DNA of 64,000 nucleotides from Humulus lupulus (Eukaryota > Streptophyta > Magnoliopsida > Rosales > Cannabaceae): the NCBI RefSeq assembly GCF_963169125.1, contig NC_084793.1, positions 45,069,578 through 45,133,577 of the forward strand. The letters run 5' to 3'. The position numbers and the translations under genes were made by a program. The notes beneath the pieces were generated by a model. The model made no database searches. It had not been told where the DNA came from and saw only the letters and a program-made list of their open reading frames with translations. Below, in pieces: positions 12,593-24,305 of the stretch. Position 1 is the first letter of the stretch. Each line of letters opens with the position of its first letter.

Positions 12593-13250
12593 TATATATA
12601 TATATATATATTTATACAGTCCCTCCCTACTTCCCAACTACTATACATAATTATCACATGTGGTTTATTGACAATATATTTTTTTCAGGTAAGGATTTGA
12701 TTCGAAAGTCAAACTATTGCGTGCAAGCAAGAATTCCTGCATGGTCGTAAATTATATAAATTAAATCAAATCAGAAATTAGAGCTATCAATTCAAGAAGT
12801 CATAGCCCTAAATTAAATAAATGAAGTTCATGCAACTGTGGGCACAAAAGGACTAGCCACGTGGCACTTTAAACAATATTATTGTACGGCAGTTTGTCCA
12901 AATGGCTTGACTGCTGTGCTGGTGGGTGTTGAGTGTTGACCATCGATAAATGATAATGTGACCCGTACGTAAATACTATAAAGATATATGGGCCTTCAAG
13001 TTTGGAATAATTAAGAAATCGTATCATAAAATCCGCACGAACAATGAATTCCCAAGAGTGCTGTGTCATTATTACATATATATATAAAAGATGTATAACC
13101 ATATTTATTACCAACTACCATAGTGATATATACACATGTACGTGTATATACATATACTTTTTCATGCATGGATCAATATATAACTACCCTGTATAAATAT
13201 TATGATTATGAGTTTATGCTATTATTTTCATCGTCATATATATATATATA
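12593..13250. other. AT-rich intergenic sequence
   Basis: No gene or named element is recognised here. It contains short (TA)n tracts. The small frames at 12556-12750 and 12869-13114 show no known protein. Confidence 0.4.
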
Positions 13251-14073
13251 TCATATCTCCAATATAAAAAATATGTAATTATTTTTTATTTTTTCCATTA
13301 ACTTTAACAAAATATTCTTATATTTAACAATGGCAAACATAACATAACTTAAACTTAAATAAATAATTAAATAAATTAAAATAAGAAATTATTTAGATAT
13401 TTTATAGTAATTATTATTTAAAAATAATAAAACCATACATTTTATAACTTAAAAAAATTAATTAAACTTAATATTATATAAACATATAATACATAATCTT
13501 TTGTTGTTACTGTCAAATTAAAAAATTCGAACAAACATAAACTTAAAACAAAAATAAATTAATTAATTAAAATATGATATTTTTAAGATATTTTAAATAA
13601 TTAAATCATATTTATTTAAAAAATAATAAAAACATACATATCATTTTTTTATTTTATAAATTTGTGTGATAGTTTGTTTTTTATCAAGTAATTGAAGCTC
13701 TTTTTCTTTATCAAATTCACCAAAGGACATTGCGAGATATATTATAAACTAAAAATGGTTTATGCATATATACTACTATCTACAGTATGACTTTTTCTAT
13801 TCTTATTTTATTTCTTTTTAAATTTTATTGTATTTTATATATATGTCATGTAGCCATGTAAATATATATATATATGTCAATGTTGTGTTTATATGTCATG
13901 TATGTAGAGATTATTGATATAAATATTTATATATACTATAGAACTATAATTCATTCTATTATATATATATATATTTAAAAAAAATAAACAGTGAATTATT
14001 TTTATTAAAATTATAGACAATATTTACAACTTTAAAATCAAGCAAACGTCCATTGCATGTCGCTTCTATCTAG
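13251..14073 (+). mobile_element. Helitron-like element, copy A
   Basis: It begins TCATATCTCC after an A, contains the block CATTAACTTTAACAAAATAT near the 5' end, and ends with a small imperfect palindrome (aacgtccattgcatgtcg) and CTAG before a T. TC...hairpin...CTRR inserted between A and T is the Helitron signature. Copy B at 34591 shares the 5' block and the ATTTAAAAATAATAAAA-type interior. It is non-coding and 823 bp long. The 5' boundary is uncertain by a few bases. Confidence 0.55.
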
Positions 14074-14158
14074 TATATATATATATATATATAGTGTGGG
14101 AATGTGGAAATAAATATCTTCAAGTTACTTTGAGATTCATGACAAGTAATAAATTTAA

Positions 14159-15249
14159 GAGAAATTGGTGGAAATAGCTTATTGTTATGATGCATTTTGC
14201 ACTATGGTCTACTTTACATAGTTTTTAGTTAGATAATCTCTTTTATTAATGAAACTTTGTTCTTACCCTTTTTGCCCTTATAATAATATAATATTAAATT
14301 AAAAACAAACAAAAAAACCCTAAAATTATCTTCTTCTTCCTCACTCATCTCACCCACCCACCCACAACCACCCTCCCCCATCTCGCCGCCGCCGCCGCCG
14401 CCACCACCACCTGGGATAGTTGCCGGGACCACTGCCCTTCACAGCCGCCACTATGTCTCTCCACAAATCTGGCCAACAAGGTTAGTTTATGGGAGTTTTT
14501 ATTAAAAATAAGTTTTGATAAGGTTTGATGTTTTTTTTGTAGATTAAAAGTGTAAAATAATTTTTTAGTAGATTGAAAGTATTAGTAAGGAATTGAGTTT
14601 ATTTCTGGAGTTTTATGGAGCTTAAAGCTTGAAAATATGAAAATTTTAATAGTGGTTTCGGCCATTTTCGGGGATAGAGAAACCCACAATTTTTCGATAA
14701 CCTGTCTAATTTTTCGATAGGTTATTTGGTATTTCAGACTAGCTGTATAAATTCCAGACCAGCCGTAGTATATTTTCGACCACCAGTCTAAATTTTAGAC
14801 CACATGCCGAATTTTCAAACAGCATGTCATTTATTTCGACCACTTGTCGAATTTTTAGACAGACTGTCGAATTTTCAAACAGGACGTCGAATTTTTAGAT
14901 TTTAATTTTCTTATATAATATTTTAATTTAAGCAATACCAATAATTTATATTTTTTTGTTTGACGTGTTTTTTTATTTAGAGTTATCGAAAAACATTATA
15001 ATATTATGTGATGGATTATGGAAAAAGAATGAAGACTCATGGAAATGGATTTCAAATGGCTCACGATCAAGATCATGTTTTGTACAAACTAACCTCACTT
15101 TTGAGGAGTTATTTGAACATATTTATGAAGTTACAGAAATCAATTGCAACATCTTCGATATAGAATTAACTTACAAGGTAACGACGATGGTGGAAATTGA
15201 ATTGATTGCAATAAAGAATAGTAGAGACGTTGTTAGTTTCTTTACATGG
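14159..15249 (+). repeat. Left terminal inverted repeat of the MULE
   Basis: About 1.09 kb matching the complement of 32058-33027 until the shared codons around TTTACATGG. It includes a GCC-repeat stretch (14380-14410), the TTCGACA-type repeats (14680-14900), an intron acceptor (tttttatttag at about 14980) and the 5' transposase codons. Confidence 0.8.
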
Positions 15250-15798
15250 CAAGAGCGTGATCTGATTCCATTATGTGTGGGTTTGATAAAGAAGATGGAA
15301 AGTGCACTCACTAAGGATAAACTTGTTACTTATATTGATTCTACTGCAAAGGTTTATTCTATTGCAAACGTTTCTAGTGATGGTGATGCTGGTTTAAACG
15401 GTGATAATGATGTTGGTTTAGAAGATGATGATGATGATGAAAAATATGGTGATGTTGAAGAGGGGGAAATAAAAAATATTAATGATGGTCTTGTTGAGGT
15501 AAATTTGAATGTCCCATGTCATGAAAATAGAACTTTTGATGATTACTTTGATGGTGCATACATATGTAATGTTTCTGTTTCTAGTTCTGCACCTCACACT
15601 GTCGAAGAAAACCATGGTCCACTTCCTCATATATGCCATGATGATCATTGTAATGAAACAAGTCATGTTGGTAGTACACCAAGCTCAAATGCAATAAGTA
15701 TTGTTGAAGAGGATTTTTGTGTTAGTCAATATTTTGTAAATAAGAAAGAGTTGAAGATGAAAGCACGCGTGCTTGACCTCGCCATTAATATTACATGA
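14956..15798 (+). pseudogene. MULE transposase N-terminal part (MuDR family), truncated
   Basis: The open frame has a PB1-like N-terminus typical of plant MuDR proteins (LCDGLWKKNEDSWKW, then FEELFEHIYEVTEIN, IELTYK, WQERDLIPLCVGLIKK), then an acidic linker with a DDDDDE run at about residue 155. It ends as the MuDR DNA-binding domain begins (VSQYFVNKKELKMKARVLDL). The real start is probably just after the acceptor near 14980, so the first ~10 residues may be non-coding. Everything beyond (DNA-binding domain, DDE catalytic domain, SWIM finger) is missing here. The first ~90 residues lie inside the inverted repeat and recur on the minus strand at 32086-32295. Confidence 0.75.
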
Positions 15799-16047
15799 AT
15801 AGGGAACAAAATGAACACAATTCATCAACAAATTAACCCAAGGTGTGGCAAAATCAAGTTTGAGCATGGCCATATTTAAGAAAGACCATTCAACTCGATC
15901 ATATATCTTAATCATACCCAATTTCATTACTGAAAAATATTTCTTTCCCTGGTTAAGTGCACATAAGTGCACATGTGGTCTAAAATTAATGCAATGAATG
16001 TCCCAAAGTAGAGATTTGTATTTTTCATCTAATGCTCTACAGTTCAA
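15799..16047 (-). pseudogene. L1-type LINE reverse transcriptase fragment
   Basis: On the minus strand the frame reads IYDRVEWSFLNMAMLKLDFA, then PWVNLLMNCVHFVPYSCNING. This is the block of plant L1 ORF2 RT around the first catalytic aspartate (usually KAYDRVEWSF). Only some 60 residues remain, with no poly-A tail or target duplication. It abuts the truncated MULE transposase, so the two may have been joined when the MULE lost its middle. 16048-16132 holds nothing recognisable. Confidence 0.7.
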
Positions 16048-16132
16048 TGCATTCTTATTTTGTATATATGTGATTTTGATGCTTCAAAATAATCCTAAAA
16101 TAGTCAAACCTACTACTTTGGATGGTTGAAAT

Positions 16133-16872
16133 TGTACGCCCTAAATATCCACGGGCTATTAGCGAGCTGAGAAATGGCATGATTATATCATCCACGTACC
16201 CGGAGCTTCTGTGGCCAGGTCCTACCTCTCTAGCTCGAGGTAACCAAAGCCTTAATGAGATTACTAAGGAGTCGGGCCAGAAGTATGGACACCGCGGGCT
16301 AAGAATACATCAAGCTCGAGGTGCGAGCTTGAGTTGGCACTCCTGACCCCTTATAAAGTCAACCACGCAATGTAAACGTGCATATATCAGACATCACGTG
16401 TTTGATATATCCCTGAATTCTCGGACACGCAGCATAAACGTGCGTGTTCAGGCACCCACGACTGGGTTGGGCCGTGCAGCCCATTATCCCCCTTACCTAT
16501 TGATTAGACCACACTTCATTGTCAAGTTTTAGGAATTAATCATGAATGTCACAGAAGTGACATGATGGGTAAGAAGGTCACAGGATGACCCCCATCGCCA
16601 ACCCCCAGGTGCCCTCTCCCTATAAATATGGAGACCCTGGGAGTTGCAAGGGGTTGGATTCTATTTTGTAAAGAAATACCCTTGTAAAGAATATCAGAGA
16701 GACAGCAATAATATTGGCTGGTGGACTAGAAGGATTTTAACATTTGAACCACCTAAAAAAGTATTCGTGTTACCACTTTACTTTAAGATCATTCATCTAT
16801 TACGGTTCATTATTTAGCACTAATCCCGCTCTTATTCTATTAATTATCTGTTGCCGAAGAACCACGTCAACA
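16133..16872 (+). repeat. 5' LTR of Tat element
   Basis: TGTACGCCC...GTCAACA, 740 bp. It differs from the 3' LTR by scattered substitutions and one 11-bp indel (near 16190: the 3' copy has an extra cacgtggatgc-like segment). The LTR promoter probably uses tataaatatg at 16621-16630. Confidence 0.9.
16621..16630 (+). promoter_or_regulatory. LTR TATA box
   Basis: TATAAATATG follows a C-rich stretch in the downstream third of the LTR. It is conserved in the 3' LTR at about 28464. Confidence 0.6.
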
Positions 16873-16893
16873 GTTTGGTGCTTTCATTGAGAG
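16873..16893 (+). other. Primer binding site region
   Basis: Directly after the LTR: GTTTGGTGCTTTCATTGAG. The same string follows the minus-strand gypsy LTR at 46592, so both elements use the same primer. TGG begins 3 nt after the LTR. I could not assign the tRNA. Confidence 0.6.
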
Positions 16894-16927
16894 GCTGTTA
16901 GATTGGTGCTATCGCAAATACCCAACC

Positions 16928-19150
16928 ATGGTAATCACTCGCTCAAGACATGGTAACGAGGCGGACCAACGTGATGGGCAGGAGGCCCATCATGTCGCCA
17001 TTTCTGATGATCAGAACTCTGAGCTTCAGCAGCGGCCGGGAAAACAGCCAATAGGCCAAGATGACACTGGAAGTTCGGCTCCCCGGCCGCCCAATCCGAA
17101 CCCAGATTTCTACACGGCAGTGGAAATGGAGAATGCACAGCTGAGGAGCCAGCTGGCGAAAGCTAACCAGCAGATTCAAGAGGTTTTGGCCTGACTACCC
17201 CTTCTTACAACCGACGCTAATGTCGGAAAGAGGCAAGGCGAGACTCCTAAGTCCCGTCGGGGTAGTCGGTCCAGGCTCAGTCGGTCGGTCAGACTCCCGA
17301 CATCAAACTCTATTCCCACATCGCACCACCGGGAGACCACTTTTGAGGAACCACCTAGGGTCGAGCAACAGTACAGCCGATCGGTCTGGACCTCAACTCC
17401 TAGCTCACTTCCGCCCTTGAGCGCGCCCAGGATGGCTCGAGGGAGCTCGCGAAGGAGATCCGGGGAGGGCTCACAGCGACAGCCCGCCCCGACCGGCCAT
17501 CTTGCACCTCGCTCAAACCGCCGAGCACAGGACCCGGAGGTTGGTAGAGTCGAGTGGCCCCGACCTAACCTGATCCGCCCTAACGGGACCAAAATTGCAT
17601 CTCCGGTCAGGCATCCTCCTTCACCGATAAGATACCCGTCTCCTCCTCGGCCAGTCCGAGATATTCCGGCTCATGGGAGCAGTAGGAGAAATCCTCCTTC
17701 CGTCGGACCTTCCCATCATAGCAGGGCACCCCGAGAAGTCCCGGATCCTCATCCCCAGAGGCGGGCTCCAAGCTTCTCAAATGGGAGCTATTGGACCGAA
17801 AGTCGTCGAAGTGACCTCTCTGGCGGAGACATGCGCCAACGCTTGAGCTCGGCGCAAAGTCCTCAGGCCGCCCCGAGGGGCGACCTCCGAGATCGTTTAA
17901 ACTCTCAAAGGGGAGACCCAGTGGGAAATGGTAGCCGTGCTCGCCAAAGGGAAGACCTGTCCGAAGTATGCGACAGGGGCAACGTCCCATATAACCTATC
18001 TCAAGATAGGAAGGACAATAACCCGCCAAACGCGTATGATGGATCCAGAGTTGTTGAACAGCCCCGGAACAACCAAGGAAATCAGGACAAAACCCTTGAG
18101 CGTATGGCTCAGATGGAGGAGCTGATGAGGAAGCTCTTATCAAAAAAAGAAAAAGATGAATATGATTAAGGGGACGAACTGGAACTCTTCGCCCCCAGCA
18201 TAGCAGCAATGGCGTATCCACCCGGTTTCCGTATGCCGCACTTGTCCAAATTCAACAGAGACGGGGATCCGTCAGATCATCTGGGTATGTTCAATACCCT
18301 GATGATGGCCCAAAACATTGGTCCCGAGCTGAGGTGTCTAATATTTCCTTCCACTTTGATTGGGCCGGCCAGACAATGGTTCAAACAGAGTAAGAAACAG
18401 TCAATCAGCTCGTGGAAAACTTTCTCTACTGACTTCAAGAGAGCATTCCGAGCTTCCCAGACTGCCCGCGTCAAGGCCGACACCCTGGCAAACGTGAGGC
18501 AGCAACCCGCGAGCCTCTAAAGGCTTACCTGAGCAGATTCGCGAACGTCGCTGCTCGGGCCAGAGACGCAGAAGACAGCTCCAAGCTCATGGCTTTGAGA
18601 ACTGGGATCCTCGTCGGAGGGGGACTCTGGAAGGAGATACAAAGGAAGGGAGTCAGCACAGTAAATGAATTCATAAATAGGGCCCAGTGATGGATCAACC
18701 TGGAGGAGGCGCAAGCCTCAGCCGCAGGAACCAGCCAGGCCCCTGAACAGCCCGCTGGAGTGGGAATGGAGGTCGTGACAGCCACCCAAACCGTTACACA
18801 GAATAACCAGTTTGGTGGAGGCAAGAGAAAGGGAAACGGCGAGGGCAACCAGCACGGCCCAAAGAAGAACAAGTCCGTAGAAAATTTTAAGCCAGTCTAC
18901 GCTACATATACGGAGCTCACCCACTCTAGGGAGAACATCTTCCTAGCAAATTCTGCTCGCCTCCCCTGGAAGAAGCCGGAACCGTTAAAGCACTAGAAGG
19001 GTAAGCGAGACCCTTCCAAGTTTTGTCAGTTCCACAACGACATTGGCCACAATACCGATGATTGTAGACACCTGAAGGATGAGACCAAAACTCTCATCAG
19101 AGCCGGACCCCTGGCTTAGTATGCGCGGAATAGAGTTCCCTCAAGCCATC
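16928..19150 (+). pseudogene. Tat gag polyprotein, broken
   Basis: The start ATG at 16928 gives MVITRSRHGNEADQRDG, then a short coiled coil (ENAQLRSQLAKANQQIQEVL), a long basic Arg/Pro/Ser-rich region, the capsid-type gag domain (FNRDGDPSDHLGMFNTLM ... ARQWFKQ ... WKTFSTDFKRAF, about 18240-18560) and a zinc knuckle of the variant form C-x2-H-x4-H-x4-C (CQFHNDIGHNTDDC, about 19023-19064). Stops are seen at 17192 (TGA), 18167 (TAA), 18688 (TGA), 18994 (TAG) and near 19097 (TAG). A frame change lies near 18505. Between stops the protein is continuous, so decay is by point changes. Confidence 0.85.
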
Positions 19151-22100
19151 CAACTCCGGAAGTCTCGGTCAGTCAGCCCGGGTCTCGAATAGATCAGGAC
19201 GTCCCTCCTCCCGTGATAGGAGGAGAGATCTCCACGATCTCTGGAGGTCCCCATCTGGCTGGCATGAGCCGAGGTGCCCAAAAGAGATACGTCAACGAAC
19301 TTAAGGCTCATAACGGAGTGGAGTTCATCCCTGAGCAGCATCTACCAAAGCAGCAACGATTGGAGAGGCAACCAATCATATTTACCGAAGAAGATGTCAG
19401 CCACGTCCAGTTCCCTCATAATGACCCTCTGGTTGTAGCAGTGCAGCTCGCTAATCAGAGGGTTAGGAGAGTGCTGGTCGACAATGGGAGCTCGGTAAAC
19501 CTACTATTCCGGTGCACGCTGGAGAAGATGGGTTTGTCTGTCACCGAGCTGAAAGCCACCTCCATGATGCTTTATGGATTCTCTGGAGAGGTATCAGTGG
19601 CGATAGGAACGATCGAGCTGGTGATCACCTTGGGAGAGGGACCACGGACAGTCTCGAAACTCCTCGAGTTCGTGGTCATCGATTGTCCCGCCGCGTACAA
19701 TGCCATTTTGGGTCGACCTACACTTATAGCGTTTGAAGCCGTTACCTCCTTCTGCCACCTCGCGCTAAAATTCCCCTCTTCCACGGGGATATGCACAGTC
19801 TGTGGCGATCAACTTGCTGCCAGGGAATGCTACAGCATTTCCATGAAGGGAAAATTAAAACCCGGGCAGTTAACGATGACCGTCCAAGGTGGAAATGAGG
19901 AATCTCAGGAACCTTTGCCTAATCCTGAGATTGAAAAACCTCAGAGTGTCGAAGGCGAGAATATCGTCTTAAGTGATGATATTGACCCCAGAATAGGCGA
20001 GGATAAATCCGAGCTCCAAGCTATCGAAGAGCTCGAGGAAGTAAATATTGATCCGCGGGATCCCTCGCGGATGGTAAAGCTCGGGAAAAATCTATGTGGA
20101 GAGAGGAAGGCGGAGCTGATCAAGTTCCTACAGAAGAGCTTGGACGTGTTCGCATGGTCTCATGAGGATATGGTGGGGATCAGTACGAGCGTCATCATGC
20201 ACACCCTCCATTTGGATAAAAGCGTGCCTGCGAAATCCCAGAAACAGAGGCGCCTAGGAACAACCCGACCTGAAGCCCTAGAAGAGGAAGTAGCCCAACT
20301 CAAAAAGTGTGGCTTTATCCGCGAGGCTAAGTTCCTGGTCTGGGTCGCCAATCCTGTGTTGGTCCCAAAGCCCAACGAGAAATGGCGGACCTGCATCGAC
20401 TTCTCCGATCTGAACAAAGCTTTCCCCAAAGACTGTTTCCCCTTGCCAAGGATCGACCAATTGGTAGACGCCACGGCGGGGAACGAGCTCATGTCCTTTA
20501 TGGATGCGTACTCGGGCTATAATCAGATTGCCATGAATCCAGCAGACCAGGAGCACACTAGCTTCATGACCCCAACTAACGTTTATTGTTATAAGGTCAT
20601 GCCATTCGGGCTGAAGAACGCCGGAGCTACGTACCAGAGGTTGGTGAACAGGATGTTTGCCAACCAGATCGGGAAGAACATGGAAGTGTACGTTGACGAC
20701 ATGCTTGTCAAGTTGAAAAATTCCGATAACCATGTTTTCGACCTGGAAGAATGTTTTAAGATACTAAGAGAATACGGCATGAGGCTTAACCCGCATAAGT
20801 GCACTTTCGGAGTCGCCTAAGGGAAGTTCCTGGGTTTCATTGTCAATACTAGAGGAATCGAGGCAAACCCCGATAAGATCAGGTCGTTGCTCGAACTGCC
20901 CTCACCTCGGTCGCAAAAGGACGTTCAAGGACTGACAGGAAGGGTGGCGGCCCTTAATCGGTTTATCTATAAATCTATCGATAAGTGTTTGCCATTCTAC
21001 AACCTGCTTCGGGGGAATAAGAAGTTCAAATGGACCGAGGAGTGCGAACGGGCCTTCCTCGACCTGAAAGCACACTTAGCCGAGGTGCCCGTATTGTCCA
21101 AACCTACGGCAGGAGAACCTCTTTTCCTTTACCTAGCTGTCACGGAAGATGCAGCTAGTGCCGTATTGGTCCAAGAAGAAGACCGGTCTCAGAAGCCAGT
21201 CTATTACATCAGTAAGAGGCTTCTCGGAGCTGAGTCCCGGTATCCATTGATGGAGAAAATGGCTTTCTGTCTCATTACGGCCTCCCGAAAGCTCAGGCCG
21301 TATTTCCAGTCCCACTCAATACATGTCATAACCGATCAACCTTTAAGGCAGGTTTTGCAAAAACCTGAAGCATTGGGATGTCTGTTGAGGTGGGCTATTG
21401 AGCTCAGCCAGTTCAAGATTTTGTACACCCTGCGAACTGCAATAAAAAGCCAGGCCCTGGTTGATTTTTTGGCAGAATGCACAGGATTCGGAGAAGATCC
21501 TGTGGAAGATTCACCCCAGGCCTCCTTAGTCCAGGCCTCATGGAAGGTCTTCGTAGATGGCTCATCTAACGAGAATGGCTCCGAGGCTGGAATCATTTTG
21601 ATATCCCCAGAAGGACATAGATTCCACTCGGCGTTGAGATTCGGATTCAAGGCATCCAACAATATAGCTAAATATGAAGCTTTACTGGCCAGGCTAAGGG
21701 TGGCCCAAGAGCTAAAGGCCAACTCCGTTCAGTGTTACAGCGATTCCCAGCTCATGGTGAACCAGGTGCTAGGTGAGTACCAAGCACGGGGAACCAAGAT
21801 GGCTGCTTACCTGGCCAAGGTAAAAGTCGAGCTGTCTGCATTTGAACGGGGCTCAATCGAGCAGATACCTCGGGAGCAGAACGCCAACGCAGATGCCTTG
21901 GAAAAGCTCGCTACCTCTGGGGAGACGGAGACTTTGGGGTTAGTACCGGTAGAGTTCTCGGAGAAACCAAGCATAGAAGAAGTCGGGGCGGAGGTCGAGA
22001 TGATCGACGCCAGACCGACCTGGGTGACCCCCATCCTCGAATATCTCACAGCAGGAAAGTTACCTAAAGAGCGTAATGACGCAAGGCGGGTACTTTACCA

Positions 22101-23274
22101 GGCTCCAAGGTATACAGTGGTAGATGGGATATTATACTGGCGTGGGCACTCTCTACCCCTCCTACGATGTGTTCTGCCAGGCGAAGCGAAGACCATTTTG
22201 CAAGAAGTGTATGAGGGTTTTTGCGGAGATCGCACTGGGGGCAAAGCTTGGCCCTGAAGATTTTAAGGCAATGATATTACTGGCCCACTCTATCGAAGGA
22301 CTCGATCTCTTACGTTAAAAATTGTGACAAGTGCCAGCGATTCACCACAGTTTCCTGAGCTCCCCCAGTCGAGCTGAAGATGATCTCGTCCCCGTGGCCA
22401 TTCGCGGTCTGGGGAATCGACTTGGTTGGCGCCCTCCCTACTGGAAAGGGAGGAGTCTGTTACGCGGTGGTGGCTATCGACTACTTCACCAAGTGGGCAG
22501 AGGAAGAACCCTTGGCAACAATCACTTCAAAAAGAGTCCTCGACTTCGTGGTCAAATGCATTATCTGTCGATTCGGGCTGCCAAAGAAGATCGTATCAGA
22601 CAATGGAATGCAGTTCGACAGCGACCTCTTCACCGAATTCTGTGAGAGGCACGGCATTGTAAAGAGCTTCTCCTCCGTGGCCTATCCCCAAGCAAATGGG
22701 CAGGTCGAGGCAATCAATAAGACGCTAAAGGCAAGCCTTAAGAAAAGACTGGACGAAGCCAAGGGAGTCTGGCCAGAACAGCTCCCCTAGGTACTGTGGG
22801 CATACCGGACCTCACATCGAACGTCAACAGGTCATACTCCTTTCTCCCTAGCTTTCGGGAGCGAGGCAGTCCTTCCTGTCGAAGTAAAGGTAGCCTCGCA
22901 TAGTGTCCAGGCATTTGATCAGGACCGCAATCACGAATTGCTCTGCGCATCTCTCGACCTGATTGACGAAAGACGAGAGGATTCACAACTACAGCTCGCG
23001 CATTATCAGCAAAAGATCACTCGTTATTTCAACTCAAAGGTCAGAAAATGTGCCTTTAGCATCGGCGACCTGGTCCTCAGAAGAGTCTTCTTAGCCAGTA
23101 AAGATCCCAAAGACGGAGTATTGGGACCGAACTAGGAAAGGCCATACCAAATAACCGAGGTCGTAAAAGAAGGAACCTACAAGTTAGCTCGGCTTAATGG
23201 AGGGGCAATCCCACGAACTTGAAACGCCATCCATTTGAAGAAATATTATCAGTGATACCTTTGTAAGGCTTAAT
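19151..23274 (+). pseudogene. Tat pol polyprotein (PR-RT-RH-aRH-IN), broken
   Basis: Aspartic protease with VDNGSS at about 19476. RT with the FSDLNKAFPKDCFPLPRID block at about 20400 and catalytic YVDD at 20689-20700. RNase H is fused after RT (about 21000-21480). A second, plant-type RNase H follows (VFVDGSSNENG at about 21547, YEALLARLRVA, YSDSQLMVNQ, NANADAL), the hallmark of Tat elements. Integrase has its zinc part around 22200-22340 and the D-D-E residues in GIDLVG (about 22411), VSDNGMQF (about 22590) and GQVEAINKTLK (about 22700), then a C-terminal region to about 23250. Stops at 20818, 22356, 22788, 23133 and 23219 and a frameshift near 22240 make it non-functional. Confidence 0.92.
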
Positions 23275-23397
23275 CAGAAAGGCCATCTTTTGTTTATTAA
23301 GTAATGAGAATTAGATCTTTCTTCATTATTGTATGTTTGTGGATGTAATGTCAAGTAACCACGAAAGACCCTTTCCTAATTACTTGGGGGGCATATG

Positions 23398-24060
23398 TCC
23401 TGGATATAACCAGGTCATCTTAAAGACTTAGAGGTTAATTCGAATTGGTTGATCGATGTTTTTCTTAAAAAGCACGAGATATCGATAAAGGATTAACACG
23501 AACTAAGTTGTATCCTGGATATAACCAGGTCCTAAAACTTAGAAGTTAATTCGAATTGGTTGATCGATGTTTTTCTTAAAAAGCACGAGATATCGATAAA
23601 GGATTAACACGAACTAAGTAGTATCCTGGATATAACCAGGTCCTAAAACTTAGAAGTTAATTCGAATTGGTTGATCAATATTTTTCTTAAAAAGCACGAG
23701 ATATCGATAAAGGATTAACACGAACTAAGTTTTATCCTGGATATAACCAGGTCCTAAAACTTAGAAGTTAATTCAAATTGATTGATCGGTGTTTTTCTTA
23801 AAAAGCATGAGATATTAATAAAGGATTAACGCGAACTAATTTTTCAAATTAACGTCCTGGATGTAACCAGGTCCTAAAACTTAGAAGTTAATTCAAATTG
23901 ATTGATCGGTGTTTTTCTTAAAAAGCACGAGATATTAATAAAGGATTAACGCGAACTAAGTTTTCAAATTAACGTCCTGGATGTAACCAGGTCCTAAAAC
24001 TTAGAAGTTAACTAAGTTTTCAAATTAACGTCCTGGATGCAACAAGGACTTAACTCTTAG
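23398..24060 (+). repeat. Tandem repeats of ~111-120 bp in the Tat 3' region
   Basis: The unit starts TCCTGGATATAACCAGGTCC at 23398, 23513, 23624, 23735, 23855 and 23975, with a shortened copy at 24031: six full units and a partial one. Each holds the small palindrome CCTGGatataACCAGG and the block AAAAAGCACGAGATATCGAT. The last two full units share an insertion (tttcaaattaacg). Tandem repeats between pol and the 3' LTR are common in Tat/Ogre elements and can seed satellites. Confidence 0.9.
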
Positions 24061-24305
24061 AAGTTGGTTTAAGTTGGTTAACAAATGTCTTTTTTAGAAA
24101 AATATAAGATGTCAATCACAGCACCAACGGAAACTAAGAGTATTACCAAATGCGTAGAAGAGAAATGAGATAGAGGCAAAAAGATGTAAGTTAATTAAAA
24201 ATAAAATTGAAAAAAAAAAACCAATTGTCTCGAGGTAAAAAAACCTCATAGTATAAAGTTACAATAAAAAAATTGTGTGCAAAGGATAAAAAGAGGAGAA
24301 AGTTC

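Noticed and set aside
14229..14432. Gly-rich minus-strand ORF
   Set aside because: It derives from a GCC repeat in the MULE arm; the sister arm has a GGT repeat with the same effect.
15685..15798. Minus-strand L1 frame continuing over the end of the MULE transposase frame
   Set aside because: The plus-strand reading matches the MuDR DNA-binding start, so the overlap is most likely chance read-through; I end the LINE fragment at about 15799.
17176..18221. Long minus-strand frames opposite the Tat gag
   Set aside because: They are shadows of the GC-rich gag frame; the plus-strand reading has the gag motifs.
23398..24060. Regular repeats that might be a CRISPR array
   Set aside because: The units are ~115 bp and adjoining, without unique spacers, inside a plant retrotransposon.
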